A program made the position numbers and the translations under genes. The notes below the pieces were generated by a model. That model saw only the letters and a program-made list of their open reading frames with translations, was not told the origin of the DNA and did not search any database. Positions 9,971-19,700 of a stretch of 61,633 nucleotides of DNA are shown here, one piece after another. The DNA is from Corallochytrium limacisporum. Lineage: Eukaryota > Opisthokonta. Each line of letters opens with the position of its first letter. The stretch's first letter is position 1. The DNA is taken from positions 1 to 61,633 of the forward strand of contig PDIP01000047.1 of NCBI GenBank assembly GCA_002811645.1. The letters run 5' to 3'.

Positions 9971-11236
9971 TCATGATATGGTGGCTACGGGTTCACTGCT
10001 AGGTGTTCGTCCCGTGGCCTTCTCGAGGTCCGCCAGGACCTGATCAATGTCAATGTCTTCTGGTCCACTGGGTTCCTTCTGATCGATGTGGGTAATATCT
10101 TTGATGCCACGCAGGGGCGCTACCACGACGGCACCTTGCTTGGGCAACCAATCAGCGATCAGGCCGGCCTCAGCCGCGTTCCCGTACGCTTTTTTGGATT
10201 CGGCCTGCAGCCTCATGCTCTCAGCTTCTGCAAAACCTTGGGCCTGCAGTATCTTGGCGTCTGCGTCACCTTCAATACGGGTCACTTCGGCGTTCGACTT
10301 TGCGTATGTAATATCTTTCGTACGCTGACCTTCACTGATGATCTCAGACTTGTATCGATTGGCCTCGGCAGGCTTCTTGACGTTGGCTTCAAGTTCACGA
10401 TCTTTTCTTGCCAATTCGTGCTCTTGAATCTCTACCCTCTTCCTTCCTTCAACAACCTGTACCTCTGTCTCTTCTTGTTTGATGACCTGATTGAGCTGCG
10501 CTGAACGCAGCTGATACGCAAGCTCGCTGTTCGCATTTGCTGTGTTGACCTCCTGGTCATAAGAACTTTGCTTTACCTGGTAGTTCCTCTCGTTTTCAGC
10601 AATCGAGTTGTCGACTCTGTACCTTACATCGCTGAGTGCCTGCTTAGCGTTCTCTTCTCTGATGCTCGCAGCGGCATCCTCGTCGGCCACGGCAATGCGG
10701 GCGTCACGCCTGACGCTCTCAGTGCGACTAACACCCAGAGAATCCAGGAAATCAACGTCATCTGATACATCCGTCAGAGTAAAACTGACAATTTCAATCG
10801 CCATCTTGCCAATGTCCGGCGCTGCTACCTCCCTAACCTGCATATTGAGCTTCTCTCGATCGACCAAGACCTCCTCTACGGACATACTTGCAATGATTGC
10901 TCGCAAATGACCTTGCATACTTTCCATACACGCATCTCTAATATCATTGATTGTCATACCCAAAAACTGTTCGGCAGCAATCTCCATCAATTGTGGGTCA
11001 TTATTGAATTTACATTGTGCTACAGCCTTGACAGAAATTTGCACACCTTGAGCAGTTTCCACACCTGTCAGATCAGGGTAGACTGTGAATGTTTCAAGGC
11101 TTATACGCTGGATATCGGTCACTGCCGCGCATGCCCAGCCCCAGCCGCCAATGATAATCCGGCGACCTTTATGGCCCATGCAGCCACCGGTAAGCACCAG
11201 AGCCTCATTGGGGCCAACTGTGTGAACCTGTCCCAT
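9971..11236 (-). CDS. FLOT1: Flotillin, FLOT1-like
   Basis: Membrane-microdomain scaffold with an N-terminal SPFH/PHB domain (about residues 1-190) and a long coiled-coil flotillin domain with EA-rich repeats. The central block DRELEANVKKPAEANRYK and the SFTLTDVSDDVDFLDSLG block resemble flotillin-1. The N terminus MGQVHTVGPNEA instead resembles flotillin-2: Gly2 fits an N-myristoylation motif, Cys4 of FLOT2 is Val, and only one Cys of the GGCC palmitoylation pair is kept (GGCMG). The frame opens with GTG at 11257; ATG at 11236 in AGAACCATGG context gives 421 residues. The C terminus lacks the usual LTGVD segment. It is head-to-head with the second flotillin, so the two are probably co-regulated subunits of one hetero-oligomer (inference). 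Confidence 0.92.
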   Translation of the reverse strand: MGQVHTVGPNEALVLTGGCMGHKGRRIIIGGWGWACAAVTDIQRISLETFTVYPDLTGVETAQGVQISVKAVAQCKFNNDPQLMEIAAEQFLGMTINDIRDACMESMQGHLRAIIASMSVEEVLVDREKLNMQVREVAAPDIGKMAIEIVSFTLTDVSDDVDFLDSLGVSRTESVRRDARIAVADEDAAASIREENAKQALSDVRYRVDNSIAENERNYQVKQSSYDQEVNTANANSELAYQLRSAQLNQVIKQEETEVQVVEGRKRVEIQEHELARKDRELEANVKKPAEANRYKSEIISEGQRTKDITYAKSNAEVTRIEGDADAKILQAQGFAEAESMRLQAESKKAYGNAAEAGLIADWLPKQGAVVVAPLRGIKDITHIDQKEPSGPEDIDIDQVLADLEKATGRTPSSEPVATIS

Positions 11237-12290
11237 GGTTCTACGATTGTCGAACACTTGCTTGATCCCCAGTGTCTGTTCACATTTCGGGAGGTTTGGG
11301 TCTTCGAACAGCTACACGCCTGCCACGGTGTCCAATGACAACTTCCAGAATCTACACATTTGAAATAGATGATCATGAATGGCTTGCCCTCACATGAAAC
11401 TGTGCTCGCCGGGGCAGGCACAAGACACACACTGCTGCGAGCCGCGTTCGGACGCACAATCAGTATGAACCGGCCGGTTCATGTAAGTGCCAGTGACAAG
11501 TCCCCCCCCACGGTGCGAATAAACGCCCAATCCTCCCCTGGGATCAACACTGCGAGCATCGTGGCCCGGAGCATCCGCGACCCGTAAGCTGGCAGCTTCA
11601 CAGTAGTCGAGTCTAATGGATACAGAGGGGAGCTTAGAGTACATGCCGTACACCAGAAAGTCTCGCGTAAAGAGTAAGCCAGCAGTGCCTGAAGTGGCTA
11701 TGGACAGTTCCACTTTGACACGGTTGTCTTTGGACGGACAAACCAATCGCTCGCAATGCCTCCCGAACTGTCCCGGGGATACTCTCATGTCTGTCTGCTG
11801 CAGTACGTAACTTTCTTCCCCGCCTTAGCGACAGGAATACTTGTTTTCTCAAAATTACTTTCACTGTTACACTATACCTGCCGGGACGCGGACACTTTTT
11901 CTGTTAATATTTCCATTTGGATGGGGATCGGTGGCCGATACGAACACCACCAAAACCAACTCCTCCTTTCGACCCAAAGCTACCAGCCGCGCGCTCTCTC
12001 ACTGGGCGCCCTCAGCCTCATCGGACCCGGGCCGGACTCCACCGCTTATCTCCCTGGCTGCAAAATAAACGCTGCCAGAGCCCGGGTTACTTTGCCGCCT
12101 GCATTCCAGGCAGAAATTTCCCATAGTCTTACTATGCAATTTTCTTCTCTCCAGACCTCGGCCCACGAGCACTGTTTTAGGAATTGGGAATCCATAAAAA
12201 AAAAAGAGGTGGTTGAGAAAATAAACGGTGAGGGAGGAAAAGGGGGATGGCACTGGATTGGCCCGGCGATGTTCGCGACGCAAGAGTAAG

Positions 12291-12309
12291 GTAGTAGTAG
12301 TAGTAGTAC
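12291..12309. repeat. GTA trinucleotide microsatellite
   Basis: About six tandem GTA units between the divergent flotillin genes. Confidence 0.9.
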
Positions 12310-13100
12310 TTGCAACCGTTCCTCGGCCAGGCAGCGCCTGTACAGAACAAACGCATTGCATGCGCGGCCGCCGTGTTTTGTCTTTGTCCCCTCTGCCTCA
12401 TGCAGGTTGTATGTTGTCGTATCGATTTGCATATCGAGCCGACATGGTGCTGGGGGCAAGGATTCCGGGCCGGAGATATCATTTGACTCACGGACTGTGT
12501 GTGTGCGCTCCTCTTTGTGTTTTTCGTTGATCGTCCACGGTCTTGGCTGTTCTGGTTCAGGGCCTGTTGAGATGGAGAGGTCCCGAGGATAGCCATCGCA
12601 AGTCTGTCCTCATTTCCGGCAGCTAATTGCTGATCACGCAAGGCGAGACACACACTGGCGCAGTGTGTTGTTGCGACAACACTGCGGCGAGTTTTTCTGC
12701 TTCGAATGGCCTGCTCGTATGTGGGGGGACGCTTTCGGTATTTCCTGACTGGCTTTTGGCGTTGGCTTTTTTGGCAGTTGTACCTCCCCTTCCCCGCCAC
12801 GCGCTTGTTCCCGCCGAATTCAGTACTGCCAGAACCGCGCCAACAATCGCACAGAAAAATCCCACAACGAAAGCGGCTTCGTACCCGTGGTTTCCAGGAT
12901 TTGCTGCTTGCTTAGACTTCTGCTCCCTTTCACTGCAAGGAAACAAGTTTGGTGTTTGTGGTCATGCTAGAGTCCCGGGCGGAGCGGATCCGCGCGATGC
13001 TCAAAATTATCTAATATAGAATATCTACCACGTCTTGCACCCGGAAATTATCAGGACCCTTACCCCCGCCCTGCCGTGTACCGGGTCCTCCCGAAAACAT

Positions 13101-13130
13101 CCCCCCGCCCAAAGGGGGGCCAGGGGGGGG
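13101..13130. repeat. C-run/G-run hairpin-like segment
   Basis: Six C, a short spacer, six G, then nine G. It is self-complementary and lies about 340 bases upstream of the FLOT2-like start. Confidence 0.6.
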
Positions 13131-13459
13131 GTTTGCGCCGTGAGTGGGTACGGACGGAACTATGCAACACCGCGCGTTGACATCACAGACACAAATCGAC
13201 CGAAACTGATTTCGAAACGGGAAGGGTGTGAAGAGTCGAATACGAACTTTCGTTTCAGCTCGAAACGAGCACCAGACATATAGCAGATGGGGTGTGACTT
13301 TCTCTTCGATGACGCAGTAGTGTGCTTCAAATTTGGACAGGTCATATGCAGGTACTTCCAAAAGCGACCTTGCACGAAAACGAAATCAAAAAATTAGCGT
13401 TACGGTTTCGGTTCGGAATCTAATCGGTTCGTGTTTAGAGTCTCGTGAAGAAGAGAACC

Positions 13460-14746
13460 ATGGGTCAGATTCACACTGTGGGACCAAATGAGTCTCTGGT
13501 CGTTTCTGGTGGATGCTGCACTGGACGTACGACTCGCTTCGTAAGCGGCGGTTGGGCGTTTGCAGCATGGTGTGTTACCAATGTAGAGCGTTTAAGTCTA
13601 GAGGTCATGACCCTACATCCCCGCTGCGAGGAAGTTGAAACTGCACAGGGTGTTGCTCTGACAGTCACTGCAGTAGCTCAGGTCAAGTTCCTTACCGATC
13701 CTAAGCTTTTGCAGAGCGCCGCAGAACAGTTTCTTGGGAAGACTGTAACTGAGATTGAAGACGTCGCCAACCAGACCCTAGAGGGCCATTTGCGTGCCAT
13801 TCTGGGTACGATGGGGGTGGAAGAAGTGTATCAGGACCGAGAAAAATTTGGTAGCCTTGTTATGGAAGTGGCTGCTCCTGATGTGGGCAAGATGGGACTT
13901 GAAATTCTTAGCTTCAACATCTCTGACATTTTCGACAACCTGAACTACCTCGACAGCCTGGGTGTCAAGCGCATCCAGGAAGTTAAGAGAGACGCTGACA
14001 TTGGCGTGGCCGAAAGCGACCGTGATGCCGCCATAAAGGAACAGGAAGCCCTTCGTGAGCGTGAGTTTGTGCAGTACGACACGTCGACAAACGTTGCGGA
14101 GGCTAACAGAAACTACCAGCTCAAGCAGAGCGCATACGACGAAGAAGTCAACACAAAGAAGGCAGATGCCGACATGGCATATGACCTCCAAGCTGCTCGT
14201 ATGAACCAACGGATTCGTGACGAGGAAATTGAGGTCGAGGTCGTGCAGCGCCGTAAGGCCATTGAGGTCGAAGTCCAGGAAATTCTGCGCAAGGAGCGTG
14301 AGCTGGAGGCCAACATCCGAAAGCCTGCCGATGCCGAGACAGTACGGATCGAGTCCCTGGCTGAGGGTAACCGAAACAAGGAGGTCACTGAGGCCACTGC
14401 TGCCGCGGAGGCCATTCGCCTTCAGGGCGCTGCCCGGGGTGAGGCCCTCAAGGTCGTTGGTGAAGCTGAAGCTGAGCGCATGCGGGCTACGGCCGAATCC
14501 TACAGCCGCTATGGTGACGCTGCCCTCACCGATATGATGTTGACAGTTATGCCCAAGCTGGCAGCCGAAATTGCTGCTCCTCTAGGCCGTGTCGATGACG
14601 TCGTGGTCATTGGCAGCGGAGATGGCCAGAGCTCAAAGATGGCCCGCGAAGTTACCAACCTGGTGGGTACCATCCCACCTGCCGTGCAGGCTCTAACCGG
14701 TGTTGACATTTTGAAGGCCCTCACCACTGTTAATGGTCGCCCATAG
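13460..14746 (+). CDS. FLOT2: Flotillin, FLOT2-like
   Basis: Second flotillin, 428 residues, starting at ATG 13460 (the frame opens with GTG at 13445) in AGAACCATGG context. The N terminus MGQIHTVGPNESLVVSGGCC keeps the Gly2 myristoylation motif and the GGCC pair palmitoylated in animal FLOT2, but not Cys4. The SPFH domain spans about residues 1-190, including TAQGVALTVTAVAQVK. It is followed by a coiled coil with GEAEAERMRATAESY-type repeats and a C terminus (PAVQALTGVDILKAL) matching flotillin-2. Flotillins form hetero-oligomers at the plasma membrane and endosomes. It shares a divergent intergenic region with the FLOT1-like gene and ends 149 bp from the next minus-strand gene. Confidence 0.95.
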   Translation: MGQIHTVGPNESLVVSGGCCTGRTTRFVSGGWAFAAWCVTNVERLSLEVMTLHPRCEEVETAQGVALTVTAVAQVKFLTDPKLLQSAAEQFLGKTVTEIEDVANQTLEGHLRAILGTMGVEEVYQDREKFGSLVMEVAAPDVGKMGLEILSFNISDIFDNLNYLDSLGVKRIQEVKRDADIGVAESDRDAAIKEQEALREREFVQYDTSTNVAEANRNYQLKQSAYDEEVNTKKADADMAYDLQAARMNQRIRDEEIEVEVVQRRKAIEVEVQEILRKERELEANIRKPADAETVRIESLAEGNRNKEVTEATAAAEAIRLQGAARGEALKVVGEAEAERMRATAESYSRYGDAALTDMMLTVMPKLAAEIAAPLGRVDDVVVIGSGDGQSSKMAREVTNLVGTIPPAVQALTGVDILKALTTVNGRP

Positions 14747-14895
14747 AAAATCTACTAAAACAACCGTATGTTTCCTTCCATGTCCAAAGTTCATGCTCGT
14801 GTGCGTCCAAGGTATGAAGATAGTGTACAGAATGTATATTCTAATCATATGCTATTACAATTACAACAGCCTTGAAAAAGGTATGCAGAAGAGAT

Positions 14896-15423
14896 CTAGA
14901 CGTAGATTCCTTCATCATTTTCTGTTCCTTCGTTTCCTGATCCTTCCTGTGCTGCTGCTGACTCCGGCTCAGTGCGCGAGGTAGGCACATCTGTGTCCAT
15001 CGCTGAGGATGCACTAGGCCCAGCCGCCGGTGCAGTGTGTTCCGACGGAGGCTGGGACACTGATGAGGTACGTCCGAGAATGTCAGATACCATCTTCTTT
15101 CTGATCTCCATGTCCTTCATAATCTTTGCATTTTCTGCCACTGCTTCTTTAAATTCTGGGTCATTCGGATCAGCTTCCATAAGCTCTCTGTTGCTCCGCT
15201 CCAGATGCTGCAGTTGGTTCTTCAAGTGTGCGAATTCCTGCAGCAGCCATTCCCGTGACTGATGTGCAAGTTGTTCATTTGGAACATGATGTGGTTGAGC
15301 CTGCGATCCACATGTTGGCCGTGCATTCTTGAACGAAGTAAAAAAGATACCTGGGCCCAGCTGCACTTCCTGGCCGGGATGGGCGACAGCCTCGTCGACC
15401 TTTTCCTGCAGATTGTTGCTCAT
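14896..15423 (-). CDS. Uncharacterised coiled-coil protein (175 residues)
   Basis: I do not recognise the family. ATG at 15423 begins a protein with a hydrophobic LGPGIFFTSF segment near residue 25. A helical coiled-coil follows at about residues 55-115 (LKNQLQHLERSNRELMEADP and following, ending KKMVSDILG). The C-terminal tail is disordered, rich in Ser, Pro, Ala and Glu. It reads as a small adaptor or complex subunit rather than an enzyme. Just upstream, a different frame (about 15424-15536) is open and contains a GTATGT donor-like hexamer, so a short 5'-leader intron or upstream ORF is possible. It is tail-to-tail with FLOT2. Confidence 0.65.
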   Translation of the reverse strand: MSNNLQEKVDEAVAHPGQEVQLGPGIFFTSFKNARPTCGSQAQPHHVPNEQLAHQSREWLLQEFAHLKNQLQHLERSNRELMEADPNDPEFKEAVAENAKIMKDMEIRKKMVSDILGRTSSVSQPPSEHTAPAAGPSASSAMDTDVPTSRTEPESAAAQEGSGNEGTENDEGIYV

Positions 15424-16045
15424 TCTGTCGAAGGTTTCTTCGCCTTTCTTCGGGATATGTTTTTGTTGTCAAATTGTTCATCGCAAAAGGGTTCTTTGTC
15501 ATACATACGTGCTTCCTCCCGTAAATCGTTCATCAACGTGAACACGCTATCAGCAGTGCCGAGGACACAACAAAAACCGAGTCGTGACCGCTGGAGACAT
15601 TCCCCAAGAATTTCAACCGCCCGCAGCCTCCGGGAGGTGTCTGAATGATCGGGACCAAAGAGGGTCTTCTCAGCGGTGGGGGGAACCTTGGGTATTGCGA
15701 GTAGTGAGCAGGGAGTCTGATAAAGTGACGGTGGCGATCTAAATCGTACACTGACCGACTGCAGTAGTAGAGTGCGTATCTCAGAACAAGACACCGCTTG
15801 ATCTCCTCGGGCTACAGCAGTCAGTGCAAAGGACTGCACAAAGCGGTATTGCTATTTAATACTTAGGTAATGTAATGCGGTTGACTGCAGGCTGAAAGTT
15901 ACGAGACAATCTTGGAGAGAGAAGCACTGGTTGGCATTCATGGTTAAGTGAGAAAGAAGAATTCTTGCAAGGGTCCTAGAGCTTCCGGATCCCTTACCAT
16001 ACACATTCAAGCAGCTCAAGAACATAGCAGAGGGTGCTGCACGAG
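15424..16045. other. Divergent promoter region
   Basis: Separates the coiled-coil gene and the deaminase gene. A minus-strand frame across 15420-15839 is open but overlaps the next start by the ATGA tetranucleotide, has no ATG at its beginning and no recognisable domain. I treat it as leader sequence. Confidence 0.45.
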
Positions 16046-16648
16046 ATGGGAAACCTTGAACTCGACGCTGGTAAGCCCCTGCCTAGCCACCATAGAGAGC
16101 TCTTCAAATGTGCCATCATTGAGGCATGCCATGCTGAGCCCTCGGATTCAGCCTACTGTGTAGGTTGTGTTATTACCAGCCCAGATGGTACCATCTTGGC
16201 AACAGGGTTCTCGCGGGAATTGCCTGGAAACACACATGCAGAAGAGGTCGCACTCTCAAGATGTAACCCCAAGGATCTAGAAGGTTGCACAATTATCACT
16301 ACCATGGAGCCCTGCTCCCTTCGCCTTAGCGGAAAGACGCCTTGTGTGGAGCGCATTCTTGCCACTAGTGCACGACAGGTTATTGTCGGCGTTCGTGAAC
16401 CGAGCCACTTTGTTGAAGACTGTGATGGCTGCGAACAATTGCGTAACGCGGGTATTGACGTCTACGAGATGAACCGCGAACTGGACGGCGACTTGTACAA
16501 GATGTGCCAACGTCTAAACAACCATCTCACCGACTCCCCGGTGTCACCAACCCCAGAAGAGAATTCCTTCGAGGGAACGTCCTCCAGAGAACGTATCATG
16601 AATATGTTACGGAATTCTTCAGCCCTCTGCGGTAAGAAGAGCAACTGA
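16046..16648 (+). CDS. RIB2: DRAP deaminase-like, riboflavin biosynthesis (RIB2 C-terminal type)
   Basis: Cytidine-deaminase-fold zinc enzyme of 200 residues. The sequence closely follows the C-terminal deaminase domain of fungal RIB2, which deaminates 2,5-diamino-6-(ribitylamino)-pyrimidinone 5'-phosphate. Visible features are TGFSRELPGNTHAEEVAL with the zinc-binding His and catalytic Glu, MEPCSLRLSGKTPC with two zinc cysteines at the wide spacing typical of this subfamily, and VIVGVREPSHFVED downstream. The frame opens with GTG at 16034; I use ATG 16046. Fungal RIB2 fuses this domain to a pseudouridine synthase; here it stands alone. Animals lack this pathway, so the organism is probably a riboflavin prototroph (inference). 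It is tail-to-tail with PEX6 (105 bp). Confidence 0.88.
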   Translation: MGNLELDAGKPLPSHHRELFKCAIIEACHAEPSDSAYCVGCVITSPDGTILATGFSRELPGNTHAEEVALSRCNPKDLEGCTIITTMEPCSLRLSGKTPCVERILATSARQVIVGVREPSHFVEDCDGCEQLRNAGIDVYEMNRELDGDLYKMCQRLNNHLTDSPVSPTPEENSFEGTSSRERIMNMLRNSSALCGKKSN

Positions 16649-16753
16649 AAGCAGGCCTCAAGTCCTTGAAGGAAATCCTATCAAATGCTTTGCACAATTA
16701 CCTTGACAACTCTTATAGTGTTACAATATATTCACCATGATTATTTGGCTTGA

Positions 16754-19700
16754 CTAGTAGTTTGTTCCATTCGCATTCTCCTTCAAAGGTGCTTTGCCCT
16801 TGCCCTTGTTCTTGGACGCCGGCATCTTGGCCTTGTCGGGCTGTTTGCCCTTGCCATGGTGCCCGTGGCCATTGCCATTGGGATGCTCTGATCCATTTGC
16901 GGGGACATGATGGTAGTTCCCATTGGTGCTGCCATTGACTGGCCCAGGACCGTTTCCAGTGGATGCTGGTGGGTGAACACCCTTTGGCACAGTGTCCAGG
17001 GGTGGTTTCTTGTGCTCGCCCTTGCCTTTCTTGTCTTCCTCAACAATTTTGGGCAGTGCGGTCTCGTTCTGCTTCTTCGGCTTACTTGACTGTTGCTGCT
17101 GCTGGTCCGTGCGCAAGAACTGCTTCTGCAAGTCACGGTAGCGCTGCATGTCCGCCTCGCTCACACTCGGTTTGATGTTAGCAACGGCGTACTCCAAGTC
17201 CTCTTGGCGTAAGATTATCTTTGGTTGCTTCGGTGCCTTGTCCTCCGGACCACCACTTTCGGCATACTTTGCCTTTGCGGCTTCAAACTCAGTGATCGTA
17301 CGACGCAGGGCCTGCATCATGGCACTGCTGCAGAGGGCATAGTAGTCGGCGCCAGTGAGACCCTTGGGACACCGGCGTACAATGGACAGAAGGTCGACGT
17401 CCACATCAACGTTCAGCTTCCGGGTTTGAGCCTCGACAATCTTTAGTGCGGCACGTTCATCCTCGCTGACGCCCAAGTACAGCAGACGATCAAAACGGCC
17501 TGGACGAAGCAGAGCGGGATCGATCAGATCTGGTCGATTGGTAGCACCAATTACAAACACTTTTTCGCCGGAGTCCATACCGTCGATTTCCGCCAGCAGC
17601 TGGGACACGATACGATCCATTACACCGCCAGAATCGCCGCTCTTGCCACGGGCCGGAGCCAGTGAGTCCAACTCATCGAAGAAAATGACACAAGGGGCAG
17701 CGTTCCTACCACGCTCAAAGATTTGTCGAATGTTCTTCTCAGACTGTCCAATGTACATGTTGATCAGCTCAGGACCCTTGACACTTAGGAAGTTTAGATT
17801 GCATTCCGTAGCCACAGCCTTTGCCACCAGTGTCTTACCAGTACCGGGGGGTCCGTAGAGCAAGACACCACTGCGACTAAGACCACCGGCAAAGAGCTCG
17901 GGCCTCTGCAATGGCAACTCAACCAAGTCCAGAATTTCTTCCTTGACCTTTTCCATGCCGCCAATGTCTTCCCAGAACACGTTCGGCTTCTTGAGCACAC
18001 CAATGCTCTCCTTCTTGGAACCCTTCCATCGGTCTACACCATAGTCGACATCTTCGGAGGTCAGGCAAAGACCTGGTCCTGTGAGGAAATGACCAAACTG
18101 CCGGCCAATCGCTGCGGAAGCAATCTCATCGTCACTACTGTACTCGGCCATGAGCGCGTCCGCAGCGTGGCGGAAGGCATGCTCCACTACCATGGTCAGC
18201 TCCAGGGGCAAAATGCCCACGGTCAGCTCGGCAAGTTTCCGGATGGTAAGCTCTTGGCTGAGCTGGAGATTCACAGGATGACGGTCAAGCAGCTTGCGGA
18301 GCATAACTTCCCGTTCTTCAAGCTTTGGTGGTTTCAATTCAATCTCATGACTGAAAAGAGCCCGGCAGTCGATTGAAAGATCTTCCACATCACGAACTGT
18401 GGCAATTACAGTCATGGGGTGTTCGCTCTTGTGATCCATCAGGCGACGAAGCGTGGAGGCAACATGAACAGCTGCACGGTCCCCACTACCAGACGGATCA
18501 TCTCCAGCAGGTGCCAACACATCAACGTTGCGCATGAAGAAGACTACAGGAGCACAGCGACGAGCAGCTGCGAACTGGCTCTCCAAAACCTCGTCCAATC
18601 CGGCCCCACTCAGACCCGAAAAGGCGGAGCAATTGATCTCTAAGAAATCCACGCCGTTGGCAGCAGCTGCAGCACTCGCAATTGCTCGTTTCCCTGAGCT
18701 CATTGGTCCGATGAGAATAGCCGAGACCGAATTTGCACGACTACCTGAAAAAGAGTGAGCGTGGAAGTTCATACCAATGACCTTCTCTAGCTGAATCATG
18801 TTGTGGAAGGGAATGCTTTCCGAATGGTCATGCATATCCAAGGGGCCAGAAGATTTCTCGCCATCACGTTGCGCAAGCACTTCTGAAATCAGCTTGAGAT
18901 GAGCATCTTTGGCAACCTTTCTGTACACCGAGTGAAGCGGTAGTAGGAAGTCACCCAACGGCTCATAAAGCTCCAATGGGAGCCGTTTTGGCTGTGAGAT
19001 GCCCTCCTGCACAATTCGTGTAGTGTCAGCCCTGACCAACAAAAACCCGTCAGTGGCATCTGAAGAACCACTGATTTCATTCACAGTGAACCAGACCAAA
19101 TCTGGTGTCACAGTTGCAGTCCGTGGATCCTTCGTGAAATCAATCATCGTTTGTCCGTCCCCAGATGATCCCACTAGTGGAATGGCAATCACATCTCCTT
19201 TCTTTAGCAATCTTGTTGCAGATGCAAAGTACTGCCGCAAGGCAGTCGAAATTCCACTGGCCCGAAGGTATGTTGAAGTAACCACTTGACGAAGCACAAG
19301 TCTGTCAGCCACTGCAACGGGAGATCCCCCGTTTCGGGATGCATTCAAAGCATGGAGTTTCCCGGTCCAGCTCAGTGGCTCGCTTGGTCTAGAAATCTGC
19401 TGTAAGACATCCCGAGACACAACGGCGGACGTGTCATTCATTGGCGCATCCCAAACACGAACTTGGACAAGCCGTTTAACATGACGCTTCTCATCCATCG
19501 GCGCTCCTAGATGAAGGTAGGCGTAGCCTCCTGTTACCAAATCGTTGGCAGCCATGGCACGCCATCCAAGCCAGATTGTTCCCGTAGTAATAGTGGAAAT
19601 TGTGGCGTACCCTTCCTCATATAGTGGGGCTGGCATAATATGGTACTCCGCGTGTGCACCTCCCGGCTCGTCACATGCGGATCCACTCTTCGATGAACTG

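Larger units (their letters stand above)
11237..13459. other. Divergent promoter region between the two flotillin genes
   Basis: About 2.2 kb with no supported gene. It contains a GTA trinucleotide repeat (12291-12309), a copy of CCGAATTCAGTACTG (about 12814-12828) shared with 3570, and a C-run/G-run hairpin-like segment (13101-13130). A minus-strand frame at 12623-12946 has one hydrophobic stretch (FVVGFFCAIVGAVLAVL), but no other support as a gene. Confidence 0.55.

Noticed and set aside
12177-12800. Minus-strand 207-codon frame between the flotillins
   Set aside because: Includes a polytyrosine stretch from the GTA repeat and basic low-complexity sequence. No domain, and overlapping frames are also open.
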